A stretch of DNA of 64,000 nt from NCBI RefSeq assembly GCF_904063055.1, contig NZ_CAJFCN010000002.1, positions 186,001 to 250,000 on the forward strand, read 5' to 3'. The translations under genes were made by a program, and so were the position numbers. The stretch is from Pseudomonas paracarnis. Lineage in GTDB: Bacteria > Pseudomonadota > Gammaproteobacteria > Pseudomonadales > Pseudomonadaceae. Below are positions 26,877-36,962 of the stretch, piece by piece; the first letter of the stretch is position 1, and every line of letters begins with the position of its first letter. A model generated the notes under the pieces. That model saw only the letters and a list, made by a program, of their open reading frames with translations. It searched no databases and was not told the DNA's origin.

Positions 26877-27332
26877 TCAGGCCAGGCCGGACTCTACCAG
26901 CAGCGCTTCAAGCCCCATCAAGTCCGGCACCTTCGCCACCTGCTCGCCCACTTGCACCGCCGCCAGTTCCAGCGGGCACAGGGGCACGTCCACGTAGCTC
27001 AATTCGCTATCGAGCTTGTACGAGCGGGGAATGCCCTGGATCACCAGAGCAATGAACTTCAAGGTCGGCCGCCCGCCCAGTGCATTCAACACCACGATGC
27101 GCGAGCGTTCGCCCGTCATGCTGGCTTCGCCGCAGGCCGCTTCAAAGCTGATCAGCGGAATCTGTCGATCGCGCCACGTGACCTGCCGCAGATACCACGG
27201 CGGCGCATCGCTGGCCGGTTCGCCGCGCTGGAAGTCGATCAGCTCGGCGACGGCGACGTTGGGCAGCACCAGGTGGCGGTCGGCCAGGGGCAGCAGCAGG
27301 CCGGTGAGTTGGCTGGTGCGGTGCTCAAGCAT
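26877..27332 (-). CDS. chpC: CheW-like adaptor ChpC of the Pil-Chp system
   Basis: The 151-aa single CheW domain (LTGLLLPLADRHLVLPNVAVAELIDF at the start, LSYVDVPLCP near the end) would couple a chemoreceptor to the ChpA kinase. It overlaps the end of chpA by eight bases and is the last gene of the pilGHIJ-chpA-chpC run; in P. aeruginosa ChpC is likewise a second CheW-like protein after chpA/chpB. The ATG at 27332 begins MLEHRTSQLTG; upstream in-frame codons lie within chpA. Confidence 0.85.
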   Translation of the reverse strand: MLEHRTSQLTGLLLPLADRHLVLPNVAVAELIDFQRGEPASDAPPWYLRQVTWRDRQIPLISFEAACGEASMTGERSRIVVLNALGGRPTLKFIALVIQGIPRSYKLDSELSYVDVPLCPLELAAVQVGEQVAKVPDLMGLEALLVESGLA

Positions 27333-30300
27333 GGGACTTGCTCCAGTAGGCGATGCTCTCCAGCAGCACCGACTCTTGGTACGGCTTGCCGAGGTAGTCG
27401 TTGACGCCAATGGCCATGGCGCGGTCGCGGTGTTTCTGGCCGGTGCGTGAGGTGATCATGATGATCGGCAAGCGCATCAGGCGTGGGTCGTTGCGTATTT
27501 GAATGGCCACTTCGAAGCCGTCCATGCGCGGCATTTCGATGTCGAGCAGCATCAGGTCCGGGGTGTGTTCTTCCAGGATGGCGAGGGCGTCGATACCGTC
27601 CTTGGCGGTGAGCACGTTCATGCCGTTGCGCTCCAGCAGGCGGCTGGTGACTTTGCGCACGGTGACCGAGTCGTCCACCACCAGCACCAGCAGCGGGCGT
27701 TTTTTCAGTGGGTCGTTGAGGACCAGCGGCGCATCCACTGCCTGGGCCGGCAAGGCAGGTTGCCGAGCGCGGATGTGCGCCAGCAGGTCGATGATCAGCA
27801 CCACATGGCCGTCGCCCAGGATGGTCGCGCCGGTCACGCCCTGCACCCCGGAGAATTGCGGCCCCAAGCCCTTGACCACGATCTCGCGGGTACCGGCCAT
27901 GGCATCCACGTGCACCGCCACGCGGCGTTCATTGCAATGCACCAGCAGCACCGGCACAGGCTGGTACTGGCCCAGCAGTTTCGGGCGGCTGGCGGTGTGC
28001 AGCAGGTCGCCGAGGTAGAACAACTCGTAGCGCTGGCCGCCATATTCATAGTGCGCCGGGTCTTGCTGGTAGTGCCCCGCCAACTCGTGGGGCAGCACGC
28101 GCACCAGGCCTTCGATGGTGTTGAGGGGAATCGCGTATTGGTCGTCCGCGCAGTGCACCATCAGCGCACGATTGACCGACACGGTAAACGGCAGGCGAAT
28201 GCGAAAATGCACGCCCATGCCCGGCGTCGAGTCGATCACCATGGAGCCGCCGAGCTGGCGCACTTCTTCATGCACCACGTCCATGCCCACGCCGCGCCCG
28301 GAAATCTGGGTGATTTTTTCGGCGGTGGAAAAGCCCGGCTGCAGGATGAACTGCAACACGTCACGGTCGCTGATCTCTTGATGGGGCGCGAGCAGGCCGC
28401 GCTTGATCGCCTTGCGTCGCACCGCTTCAAGGGGCACGCCGGCGCCGTCGTCGCGCATGTCGAAGACGATGTCGCCGCCTTCGTGGGTCAGATCCAGGGT
28501 GATGCGGCCCTTCTCCCGTTTGCCCGCCGCCAGCCGCACTTCGCGCGACTCCAGGCCGTGGTCGACGGCGTTGCGCAGCATATGCTCCAAGGGTGCCGCC
28601 ATGCGCTCCAGCACATTGCGGTCCATCTCGCCTTCGGCATTGCCGACGATAAACTCCACGTCCTTGCCCAACTCGCCCGCCACTTGCCGCACGATGCGCT
28701 TGAGGCGTGGCAACATGCGCTCGAAAGGCACCATGCGCGTGCGCATCAGGCCTTCCTGCAACTCGGTGTTGATACGCGCCTGTTGCTGCAGCAGGTTGTG
28801 GGCATCCTGGTTGCGGCGCTCAAGGGTGTCCTTGAGGTCGAGCAGGTCGGAGGCAGATTCGGACAGCGCACGGGCCAGCTGTTGCAGCTGCGAATGGCGG
28901 TCCATTTCCAGCGGATCGAATTCTTCGTAGCCCAGGCGTTCGGCCTCGGCTTGCTGGCGGCTCAGGAGGCGGCCCTGGGTTTCGCTGTCGAGCCGGCGCA
29001 GCTGGTCGCGCATGCGCTCGATGGTGGTTTCCATCTCACTCAAGGCAATGCGCGCATCCTTGACTTGCTGCTCGATCCGCCCACGGAAGATCGAGGTTTC
29101 GCCGGCGAGGTTGACCAGGTCATCGAGCAAGTCGGCAGAGATTTTCACCATGTCGGCAGCCGGATCGGCGACCGCTTCGGCCTTGCCAGCCGGCAGCGCC
29201 ACCGGTGTGACCGGCTCATCACTGGGGTGCACCAGGCTCTTGATGCGCTCGATGAGTTTATCCACCGAACCCACCGGCAGACCCTCGGCCACGGCGTCGA
29301 TCATCTGCGCCAGGCGGTCATGGCAGCCTTGCAGCAGTGCGAACAACTCAGGGGTCGGCGCGAGCAAACCGGCGGACAGCCCTTCGTAAAGAAATTCCAG
29401 CTCATGGGCCAGATCGCCGATTGGCCCGATCTCGACCATACGCGCACCGCCCTTGAGGGTGTGCAGGTCCCGCAGCAGGGTTTCCACTTCTTGGCGATTG
29501 CCCGGCTCGCCCTGCCAGCGCACTAACGCGCTGCCTGAGCTGTCGAGGATATCGGTGGCTTCTTCGAGGAAGATATCCAGCAATTCCGGGTCGGCACCCG
29601 AGGCGGCTGCCACCGCAGCCGGCGCTGCCGGGCTGCTGGCCTGGCGCAACTCCCGCAACCTTTCGACCAGCTCGACGCCGTCACTCAAGGGTTGCTGCTG
29701 TTGCAGTTCGTCCAACTGTTGGGCCAAGCGTTCGTGGCTGGCCATCAGTGCCTGGGACAGCTCCACGCAATAACTGTAGCGGCGATCCACCAGCCCCTCA
29801 TAAACGCATTCGAGCTCATGGGCCAAGTCGCCCACCGGGTCGATTTCGGCCATGCGTGCGCCGCCCTTGAGGGTGTGCAGGTCCCGCTGCAACGAGGACA
29901 AGGGCGCGGCGTTTTCGGGTTCCAGCAACCAGCGCTTGAGCGACTGCCCGGCGCTGTCGAGGATGTCTACGGCCTCTTCAAGAAAGATCTCGACAATCTC
30001 GTCGTCCATCGCGGTGGCGTGATCCAACTGCGCAGTAGCCGCGCCCAACTCGGAGATACTCAGGGCGCGGCTGCCGTCGCTTTTGATCAGGCCCGTGGCG
30101 GACGGGTCCAAGGCTTCGTCCAGCAACTCGCGCAACGCCTGCAGCCGTGCGGGCGCGGGGCTGACTTCCTGGCCGGCGGCCAACTGGTCGAGCATGTTGA
30201 TCAGCGCGTCGTGGGCCTGTTCGGCCTCGTGGAAGAACCGGGCGCTGACCGCCAGGCTGCTTTCTTCTACCGCGCCATACAGGTCGAGCAAGGCCTCGCA

Positions 30301-33144
30301 CAACGCGTCGATAGGGTGCAGGTCGGCAAGGTGAGCGCCCTCGCCCAACGTAGTCAGCTCGTCCAGCAATGCCGTGAGCTCCTGACGGTCGCCGGGGTGC
30401 TGCTGCCAGCGGCGCAGCAGGCTTTCGGCGTCGAGCAGGATGTCCATGCCCTGGGCCAGGAAGTTGGTGATCAAGTGCGGGTCACGCTTGACGCGCAGGC
30501 CGGTCGTGGGCGCGTCGAGCAAGGCGGCAAGTTGATGCTCCAGCAGGTGTTGGGTGCGGCTGATCACGCTGGCCGCACCGTGGATCGGTGCCAGGGGATT
30601 GTTGTCCAGGTCACGCACCCCGCGCTGGAACAGCCCCTGTGCCTCAAGCAACAACGCCACTTCGTCCTTGTCCAGCGGCAGGCGGTGGGCCTTGTACTCA
30701 CGGGTGAGGTGATCCAGCGGGCGCGCCAGTTCGGCGATGGGCAACACGCCAGCCATGTAGGCGCTGCCCTTGAGGGTGTGCAAGGCGCGTTGCAGTTCAT
30801 CGCTGACCTGCAGCGGCACCTGCTCGGCGGCCTGTTGCAGGAAGTGGCCGAGGCTGTCCAGATGGCCCTGGGCTTCGTTGCGGAAGATCTCCAGCAGCAT
30901 TGGGTCATGGGGCTCGGTGGTCGACGTTGCAGCGCCACTGGCCAGGGCATGGGCACGGGCGGCCAAGGCGTCGGCTTCATCGCGCTGGCGTTGATCGTCG
31001 CTGGCAAAATCGGCGATCAGCTCCGGCAGCAGGGCCACGGTCTCATCCAACACCTGCTGCACCTCAGGGCCAAGGACTAAGCTGCGTTCCAGCACGCGAT
31101 TGAGCAGGTTCTCCACGGCCCAGGCCAGCTCGGCCAGCACCAGGGCGCGCACCATGCGGCCGCTACCCTTGAGGGTATGGAAGGCGCGGCGCATTTCGCC
31201 CTGGGCGGCTTTGTCCGCGCTGTCGGGCAGGTAGCGATGCAACACGTCGAGGACTTCATCGGTTTCTTCAAGGAAGACTTCGCGCAATTCATCGTCAATC
31301 GGTTCCTCGCCGGCCGGCGGCGGCAACAGGCTGCCTGGACGCTGCAAGGCCGGAGGGTTGAGACGTGATGCAGGGCTGGCCAAGGCATCGAATTGGGATT
31401 GGTTTGATACGGCCTCGGAGGACAGTGCCCCCTCGGGCGCGACCAGGGCCTGACGCCAGGGTTTTTCCACCGGCAGGTAGCCCAATGCATTCAAGCCCTG
31501 GGTGGCCAACTCCAGCACTTTTTCCCCTGCCGCGTCAGGGTCTTGAAGCATGCGTTCGAGGTAGTACTCCAGGCTACTGACCACCTCGGCAAAATGCGCC
31601 AGTTGTGTCGCCGAAGGGGCGGCTTCATTGACCATCAACTGCTCATCGACGTAGTCGGTGCAACCGCGCATCAGGCTCGCCGCACGCGGCAAGGGAATCA
31701 TCGCCAGGGCACCACGTACCTGGCTCAGCAGCTCGGGCAAGGACTCCAGGCGCTGACGATCCCAATCAGCCTCAATGCAGTCGATCACCAGCTCCTTGGC
31801 TTGGCGCAGGCACTGGCACGACTCACGAATCACCAACTGATGGATCTGAGTCAGGTCGGTGGTGGGCAAGCGGCTGTCTTCACGGCTTTGCGGTTCGACG
31901 GTGCCGATCATCCCGGCCAACGTCGCTTCGACATACAACAACGCGCCGGCCACATCCATCAACACCGCGTCATTGGGTTCGCGCTGCCCCTGGACCAGGC
32001 TCAACACCACAGCGAGTTGGTCGATGATCACTTTGCGCGGCTGGCCGAAACCCAGTACCGCAAGGGTATCGGCGATCTGCCGCAGCGGCGCCAGCAAGGG
32101 GTCGAGGTCCTGGGTGTGCTGGCGATCACTGCGCACGAACAGATCCAGGCGCTCCTTGACCCGCACCAGCTCCTCACACAACGCGCCGAGCACCGAGCCC
32201 ATGGCATTGCGATCCGGCCCGGCCAGCCGTGCACGTTCAGCGTCGACCACGGCGCTGTCGGGCAAGGCTTCGTCCAAGCCGTAGCGTTCCTTCAGGCTTT
32301 GCATGCGCGGCGTCGGCCGGGTGACTTTGGCGACGTAGAACAACAGGCTCTTGAGCAACTCGTCCGGCGCCGGCTGGTTGATACCATTGATGCCTTGAAC
32401 CAGCAAGCGCTTGAGTTGCTTGTCGCTGGCCTTGAGCAGGCTGCGCAGCGCCGGGCTGTTGGCGACCACGCCGGTGAGCATGCCTTCGACCAGCGCCGAG
32501 GTGACCTGCCACAACGGCAGCAGCGGCGCACCCTGGCACAGCGCTTCAAGGCGTGCGAACACCCGCGCCATGTCTTCCAGGTTGCTGGGGCCGTGGTCTT
32601 CACGCAGCAACCCGGCGAGGGCTTGTTGCAGCAGGTGGCGCCATTGGCGCAACTGCTCATGCAGATCCGGCGTGGCCCGTTGGGCCAGGGCTTGCTCAGG
32701 CAACGGCTCGATCGACAGCAGTTGCGGGCTGAACAGGCTGGTTTCCGATAGCAGGCTTTCACCACGGGCGCTGCGCAGGTCGTTGAGCAGCGGCAGCACC
32801 ACCAGTGGCAGGTCGCGGCGGGCACTGTGCACGCGGTCGAGGTACAGCGGCAATTGGCCGAGGGCTTGTTGCAGCAGGCGGATACTTTCATCGCGCTGGC
32901 CGACGTGCCCGGCCTGGAGCGCAAGGGCCAGTTCTTCGATCTCTTCGGCCAGCAGCGCCGCGCCGTAGAACTCGACCATTTGCAGCGCGCCATGCACCTG
33001 GTGGATACCGGCCAGGCATTGGTTGAGGGCGTCGTCGTCAAGGGTTTCAACGTACGCGTCCAGCGCCGACCGGGCCTGTTTCAGGGTTTCGGCAATATCG
33101 CCCTTGACCCATTCGAGGGCCACGTAGTCGTGCCGATCAACCAT
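27325..33144 (-). CDS. chpA: Hybrid sensor histidine kinase ChpA with multiple phosphotransfer domains
   Basis: The 1939-aa CheA-type kinase is the core of the Pil-Chp surface-sensing system controlling twitching and cAMP. Four HTLKG phosphotransfer histidines are visible at His656, His789, His1090 and His1228. The N-terminal 600 residues contain degenerate Hpt-like helices (for example IHQVHGALQM). Then come the CheA dimerisation helices, an HATPase with DDGAGVP and GRGVGMD (about residue 1615), a CheW-like regulatory domain, and a C-terminal receiver with LLDIEMP whose phospho-acceptor is Asp1868, ending in a TKPYQE-like Lys region. P. aeruginosa ChpA is about 2470 aa with more transfer domains, so this form is shortened. 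It is separated from pilJ by a REPIN. Confidence 0.95.
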   Translation of the reverse strand: MVDRHDYVALEWVKGDIAETLKQARSALDAYVETLDDDALNQCLAGIHQVHGALQMVEFYGAALLAEEIEELALALQAGHVGQRDESIRLLQQALGQLPLYLDRVHSARRDLPLVVLPLLNDLRSARGESLLSETSLFSPQLLSIEPLPEQALAQRATPDLHEQLRQWRHLLQQALAGLLREDHGPSNLEDMARVFARLEALCQGAPLLPLWQVTSALVEGMLTGVVANSPALRSLLKASDKQLKRLLVQGINGINQPAPDELLKSLLFYVAKVTRPTPRMQSLKERYGLDEALPDSAVVDAERARLAGPDRNAMGSVLGALCEELVRVKERLDLFVRSDRQHTQDLDPLLAPLRQIADTLAVLGFGQPRKVIIDQLAVVLSLVQGQREPNDAVLMDVAGALLYVEATLAGMIGTVEPQSREDSRLPTTDLTQIHQLVIRESCQCLRQAKELVIDCIEADWDRQRLESLPELLSQVRGALAMIPLPRAASLMRGCTDYVDEQLMVNEAAPSATQLAHFAEVVSSLEYYLERMLQDPDAAGEKVLELATQGLNALGYLPVEKPWRQALVAPEGALSSEAVSNQSQFDALASPASRLNPPALQRPGSLLPPPAGEEPIDDELREVFLEETDEVLDVLHRYLPDSADKAAQGEMRRAFHTLKGSGRMVRALVLAELAWAVENLLNRVLERSLVLGPEVQQVLDETVALLPELIADFASDDQRQRDEADALAARAHALASGAATSTTEPHDPMLLEIFRNEAQGHLDSLGHFLQQAAEQVPLQVSDELQRALHTLKGSAYMAGVLPIAELARPLDHLTREYKAHRLPLDKDEVALLLEAQGLFQRGVRDLDNNPLAPIHGAASVISRTQHLLEHQLAALLDAPTTGLRVKRDPHLITNFLAQGMDILLDAESLLRRWQQHPGDRQELTALLDELTTLGEGAHLADLHPIDALCEALLDLYGAVEESSLAVSARFFHEAEQAHDALINMLDQLAAGQEVSPAPARLQALRELLDEALDPSATGLIKSDGSRALSISELGAATAQLDHATAMDDEIVEIFLEEAVDILDSAGQSLKRWLLEPENAAPLSSLQRDLHTLKGGARMAEIDPVGDLAHELECVYEGLVDRRYSYCVELSQALMASHERLAQQLDELQQQQPLSDGVELVERLRELRQASSPAAPAAVAAASGADPELLDIFLEEATDILDSSGSALVRWQGEPGNRQEVETLLRDLHTLKGGARMVEIGPIGDLAHELEFLYEGLSAGLLAPTPELFALLQGCHDRLAQMIDAVAEGLPVGSVDKLIERIKSLVHPSDEPVTPVALPAGKAEAVADPAADMVKISADLLDDLVNLAGETSIFRGRIEQQVKDARIALSEMETTIERMRDQLRRLDSETQGRLLSRQQAEAERLGYEEFDPLEMDRHSQLQQLARALSESASDLLDLKDTLERRNQDAHNLLQQQARINTELQEGLMRTRMVPFERMLPRLKRIVRQVAGELGKDVEFIVGNAEGEMDRNVLERMAAPLEHMLRNAVDHGLESREVRLAAGKREKGRITLDLTHEGGDIVFDMRDDGAGVPLEAVRRKAIKRGLLAPHQEISDRDVLQFILQPGFSTAEKITQISGRGVGMDVVHEEVRQLGGSMVIDSTPGMGVHFRIRLPFTVSVNRALMVHCADDQYAIPLNTIEGLVRVLPHELAGHYQQDPAHYEYGGQRYELFYLGDLLHTASRPKLLGQYQPVPVLLVHCNERRVAVHVDAMAGTREIVVKGLGPQFSGVQGVTGATILGDGHVVLIIDLLAHIRARQPALPAQAVDAPLVLNDPLKKRPLLVLVVDDSVTVRKVTSRLLERNGMNVLTAKDGIDALAILEEHTPDLMLLDIEMPRMDGFEVAIQIRNDPRLMRLPIIMITSRTGQKHRDRAMAIGVNDYLGKPYQESVLLESIAYWSKSHA

Positions 33145-33201
33145 AACTGCTCCGCTTAGAATTCATGAGTTGCTGGTATCTCACAAACAATGGAGATTCG
33201 A

Positions 33202-33290
33202 TGTGGGAGCTGGCTTGCCTGCGATAGCGGTGGGTCAGCACTATATCTGTATCTGACAGACCGCTATCGCAGGCAAGCCAGCTCCCACAG
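33202..33290. repeat. REPIN inside the pil-chp operon
   Basis: Complete REP arms lie in the 175-bp gap between pilJ and chpA, both transcribed across it. The hairpin would sit in the polycistronic mRNA. Confidence 0.9.
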
Positions 33291-33319
33291 TTGGACTGTG
33301 GTGTTCTTCAGGTCGTATT

Positions 33320-35371
33320 TCAATCATCGACCTGCTTGGGCGGCGGCAAGGTGAAACCCGATACCGACCTGCGCAACTGGCTGGCCATCTTCGCCAGGTT
33401 ACCAATGCTTTCGGCGGTGGCGGTGGAACCCGACGACGTCTGGGTGGTGATCTGCTGGATCACGTTCATGGTCAGGGAAATCTGCCCCGCCGATGAGGTC
33501 TGTTGCTGCGCCGCGTTGGAAATACTCTGGATCAGCGCCGCCAGGGTTTTGGACACGCCTTCGATCTCTTCCAGCGCCACCCCGGCGTCCTGGGCCAGGC
33601 GCGCGCCGCGCACCACTTCCGTGGTGGTCTGTTCCATGGAGATCACCGCTTCGTTGGTGTCGGCCTGGATGGTGCGCACCAGGGTTTCGATCTGCCGGGT
33701 GGCCGCCGAGGAGCGTTCGGCCAACCGTTGCACTTCATCGGCCACCACCGCAAAACCGCGCCCGGCGTCACCGGCCATGCTGGCCTGGATCGCGGCATTG
33801 AGGGCGAGGATATTGGTCTGGTCGGCGATATCGTCGATCAGGCTGATGATGTCGCCAATTTCCTGGGACGACTCGCCCAAACGCTTGATGCGCTTGGCGG
33901 TGTCCTGGATCTGCTCGCGAATGTTGTCCATGCCGTGGATGGTGTTGTGCACCACCTCGTTGCCTTTGTTGGCGATCTCTACCGAACGTTCAGCTACCGC
34001 CGAGGATTCGGCCGCGTTGGCCGATACCTGGTCAATGGACTGCGCCATCTGGTTGATCGCCGTGGACGCTTCGGCAATCTGCTGGGCCTGATGCTCCGAT
34101 GCCTGGGCCAGGTGCATGGCGGTGGCCTGGGTGTCCTGCACCGCACCGGCGACCTGCCCGGCAGTGAGGTTGATGGTGGCGACCAGGTCGCGCAGTTGGT
34201 CCACGGAATAGTTGATGGAGTCTGCGATGGTGCCAGTGAAGTCTTCGGTGACCGAGGCGGTGACGGTAAGGTCGCCGTCGGCCAGGTCTTCGATTTCATC
34301 CAGCAGGCGCATGATCGCGTTCTGGTTGCGCTCGTTCTTCTGCGCGGTTTCATGCAGTTGGCGGTTGGTCTCGCGCACCATGACCAGGCCGATCAGGATG
34401 ATCGAGGCCAGCGCCAGCAAGCCCAGCACGTAACCACCGATGGTGTCGAAGCTGCGCCCGCTGGCGAGGTTTTCAAAACCCGTGGCCAGGTGCGAGGCTT
34501 CATCGAGCAAGGTTTGCGACAGGTTAAAAATATTGCTCGCCGAGGCGCGCACCTGGAACAACTGTGGCGAGGTCTCGAGAATTTCATCCACGGAGCCGGA
34601 GACAAATTCGAACAGCTCGGCGATGTCCGCCAGCCGCGCACGGGCGTCCGGGTCTTCGACCTGGGTGATACGCAGGCCCGGGTTGCCGTTAAGCATGCCA
34701 TTGAGCACCACGCCAAAACGGTTGGCATCGCGGCCAAAGGCATCGGCGGCCTGCACGGCGGTTTCATCCCCCGCCAGCACCGTGTTGACCGCCCCCAGGA
34801 TACGTTCGGCCAGCAGCGACTGGCGTTGGGCCAAGGCAACTTGGCTGGCCGGGGCGCCGCGTTGCAGCAGGATATCCACGACCTTTTCCGACTCGATCTG
34901 CAGTTGCGGCACGGTTTCGGCTAGGGTCGCCGCCACCTGGTGCAACGACAATACGGTCTGCTCGCTGGCCAGGATGGCGTCGGTGTTTTTGAGCAGCGCC
35001 TCCCAGTCGGTCTGCACCGCCCGCATTTCGGCGCGCACCGCACTGGGCGCCGCCGGCAAGCCAGTTTGCGGGTCACCTTTTTTCAGGTAACCCCAGCGCT
35101 GGGCAAAATCGTTGCGCGCATCGCCCAGCAGCTTGAACGCCGCCGCTTTCCCGGCAGCGGCCTCGGTGGCGTTCTTGGCAATGCGCTGGGACAGCACGCG
35201 CAGCTCACCGGCGTGGCCGATGTACTGTTTATCGTAGGTGGACTGGGTGTTGAGGTACGCGAAGTTGGCGAACAGCAACATGATGAACACGATCAAGGCG
35301 ATAAACAGCACGATGATCTGCGAACGGCTGCGCGAAGCGGCCTGGGGTTTGGGCGCGGTAGCGGTACTCAT
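33320..35371 (-). CDS. pilJ: Methyl-accepting chemotaxis protein PilJ
   Basis: The 683-aa receptor has a cytoplasmic N-terminus, membrane helix at about 22-43 ([22 protein letters not shown]), a periplasmic helical sensor with two PilJ-type repeats, a second helix about 315-335, a HAMP-like linker, and the signalling hairpin with [38 protein letters not shown]. It senses type IV pilus/surface status through PilA interaction in P. aeruginosa and signals to ChpA via PilI. The ATG at 35371 overlaps the pilI stop (ATGA); the longer in-frame ORF lies in pilI. Confidence 0.95.
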   Translation of the reverse strand: MSTATAPKPQAASRSRSQIIVLFIALIVFIMLLFANFAYLNTQSTYDKQYIGHAGELRVLSQRIAKNATEAAAGKAAAFKLLGDARNDFAQRWGYLKKGDPQTGLPAAPSAVRAEMRAVQTDWEALLKNTDAILASEQTVLSLHQVAATLAETVPQLQIESEKVVDILLQRGAPASQVALAQRQSLLAERILGAVNTVLAGDETAVQAADAFGRDANRFGVVLNGMLNGNPGLRITQVEDPDARARLADIAELFEFVSGSVDEILETSPQLFQVRASASNIFNLSQTLLDEASHLATGFENLASGRSFDTIGGYVLGLLALASIILIGLVMVRETNRQLHETAQKNERNQNAIMRLLDEIEDLADGDLTVTASVTEDFTGTIADSINYSVDQLRDLVATINLTAGQVAGAVQDTQATAMHLAQASEHQAQQIAEASTAINQMAQSIDQVSANAAESSAVAERSVEIANKGNEVVHNTIHGMDNIREQIQDTAKRIKRLGESSQEIGDIISLIDDIADQTNILALNAAIQASMAGDAGRGFAVVADEVQRLAERSSAATRQIETLVRTIQADTNEAVISMEQTTTEVVRGARLAQDAGVALEEIEGVSKTLAALIQSISNAAQQQTSSAGQISLTMNVIQQITTQTSSGSTATAESIGNLAKMASQLRRSVSGFTLPPPKQVDD

Positions 35372-35892
35372 GCGGCAACATCCATGAAGCCAGGGGCCTG
35401 GGCCAGGGCGAAGGGGCTGAAGACTTGCCATTGCGGCTCGCCGTCGAACTGGCCCTGGATAAACGGGGCGCTCGAGGCGGTGCTCGCCACCCAGGCGTCC
35501 AATGGGAAATGCTGCATGCCTACCACCTCGTCTACCAGCAGCCCGACAAACAGGTCGTTGAACTCCACCACCAGCACCCGCCGTTGCTTGCGCGCCCTGG
35601 ACAACTCAAGGCCCAGGAAACCGCCCAGGTCCATCACCGGCAGCAAGCGCCCGCGCAGGTTGGCCACGCCCTTGACCCAGGGTTTGACCCCCGGCATCAA
35701 GGTGCAGCGCGGCTCATGCAACACCTCGGCGACTTCGCCCATGGGCGCCACGTAGGCGTTTGGCCCTACGCGGAAGGCGATGCCGCTCCAGCGTTGCAGG
35801 CGCGTTTCCTGGGACGGCAGGTCCGCGGCCAGCAAGCGGCAGCGGCGGTCGATGTCCAGCAACAGCTCAAAGGCGGTTTGCGACTCGGTCAT
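35368..35892 (-). CDS. pilI: CheW-like coupling protein PilI
   Basis: The 174-aa CheW domain ([71 protein letters not shown]) links PilJ to ChpA. The [12 protein letters not shown] segment is the classic CheW signature. It lies between pilH (11-bp gap) and pilJ (4-bp overlap). Confidence 0.95.
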   Translation of the reverse strand: MTESQTAFELLLDIDRRCRLLAADLPSQETRLQRWSGIAFRVGPNAYVAPMGEVAEVLHEPRCTLMPGVKPWVKGVANLRGRLLPVMDLGGFLGLELSRARKQRRVLVVEFNDLFVGLLVDEVVGMQHFPLDAWVASTASSAPFIQGQFDGEPQWQVFSPFALAQAPGFMDVAA

Positions 35893-35903
35893 GATCGCAA
35901 GCC

Positions 35904-36269
35904 TTAGCCGGCCAGCACCTTGTTCAGGGTGGCAATCAGGGTCTCTTCATCCACTGGCTTGGTCAGGTAATCCTTGGCGCCCTGGCGTGCGCCCCAGATC
36001 TTGTCGGTTTCCTGGTCCTTGGTGGTGATGATGATAATCGGGATACCGTTGGTTTCTGGCTCCTTGGACAACTGGCGCGTGGCCTGGAAGCCGTTGAGGC
36101 CGGGCATCACGATATCCATCAGCACCGCGTCGGGCTTTTCCTGGCGGGCCAGGGCCACGCCGTCCGCGCCGTTTTCGGCCTTGAGCACCTGGTGGCCATG
36201 CTTTTCCAGCATGCCGGTGAGTTTGTACATTTCAGTCGGCGAATCGTCGACGATCAGAACACGTGCCAT
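35904..36269 (-). CDS. pilH: Response regulator PilH
   Basis: A 121-aa single receiver domain: acidic pocket D8/D9, phospho-acceptor Asp52 in LMDIVMPG, switch threonine in IIIITTKDQ, and conserved Lys in YLTKPVDE. In P. aeruginosa PilH governs pilus retraction and acts as a counterweight to PilG. It follows pilG by 46 bp. Confidence 0.95.
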   Translation of the reverse strand: MARVLIVDDSPTEMYKLTGMLEKHGHQVLKAENGADGVALARQEKPDAVLMDIVMPGLNGFQATRQLSKEPETNGIPIIIITTKDQETDKIWGARQGAKDYLTKPVDEETLIATLNKVLAG

Positions 36270-36315
36270 GGTTTTCCCCGCTACATTGGTCGGCGCCGGC
36301 CCTCGTGAGGCGGCG

Positions 36316-36723
36316 TCAGTGTGCTTGTTCTACTGCGGCGAACCCAGGCACATAGGCCTTGATCGCCCCCAGCAGTTCTTCCTTGCTGAAAGGCTTGGTC
36401 AAAAATTGATCGACACCCACGATGCGCCCCTTGGCCTTGTCGAACAGGCCGTCCTTGGAGGACAGCATGATCACCGGGATCGACTTGAACGCCGGGTTGT
36501 TCTTCACCAGGGCGCAGGTCTGGTAGCCATCCAGGCGCGGCATCATGATGTCGACAAAGATAATGTGCGGGTGATGATCGACAATACGAGCCAGGGCGTC
36601 GAAACCGTCGATCGCCGTGATGACCTCGCACCCCATGTTCTTCAACAGCGTCTCGGCGGTGCGGCGGATCGTTTTCGAATCGTCGATCACCATCACCTTC
36701 AAGGCGTTGGAATGCTGTTCCAT
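36316..36723 (-). CDS. pilG: Response regulator PilG
   Basis: A 135-aa single receiver: VMVIDDSKTIRR, Asp58 in FVDIMMPRLDGY, and QFLTKPFSKEE. PilG promotes pilus extension and cAMP synthesis in P. aeruginosa. It is the first gene of the pil-chp operon, divergent from gshB across 239 bp in which I see no clear promoter pair. The ATG at 36723 opens MEQHSNALKVMVIDD; an upstream in-frame start is not conserved. Confidence 0.96.
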   Translation of the reverse strand: MEQHSNALKVMVIDDSKTIRRTAETLLKNMGCEVITAIDGFDALARIVDHHPHIIFVDIMMPRLDGYQTCALVKNNPAFKSIPVIMLSSKDGLFDKAKGRIVGVDQFLTKPFSKEELLGAIKAYVPGFAAVEQAH

Positions 36724-36962
36724 ATCTGCTCTACCATCGCCACAGCGAATCGGTTTTCGGTGTGTACTGCCTGATGTTGCACAGGATGAACGCCGCAAGC
36801 CTTGGAATTCAAGGGCTGCTGCGCCGTGCCAGCCTTTTTAGCACAGTCTCCAAGCGCAATCTATCGAGGCACCCACCCAGTGGTTTTTCCTTGACCCACA
36901 ACAGCCGCAGCGCCACTCTGACGCCACTTTTATGCGCCCCAATTTGCTAGAGGAAATCCCCC

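Noticed and set aside
27499..29526. A 675-codon open frame antisense to chpA
   Set aside because: It mirrors the GC-rich codon structure of chpA, is rich in His/Gln/Ala typical of antisense shadows, and has no recognisable domain.
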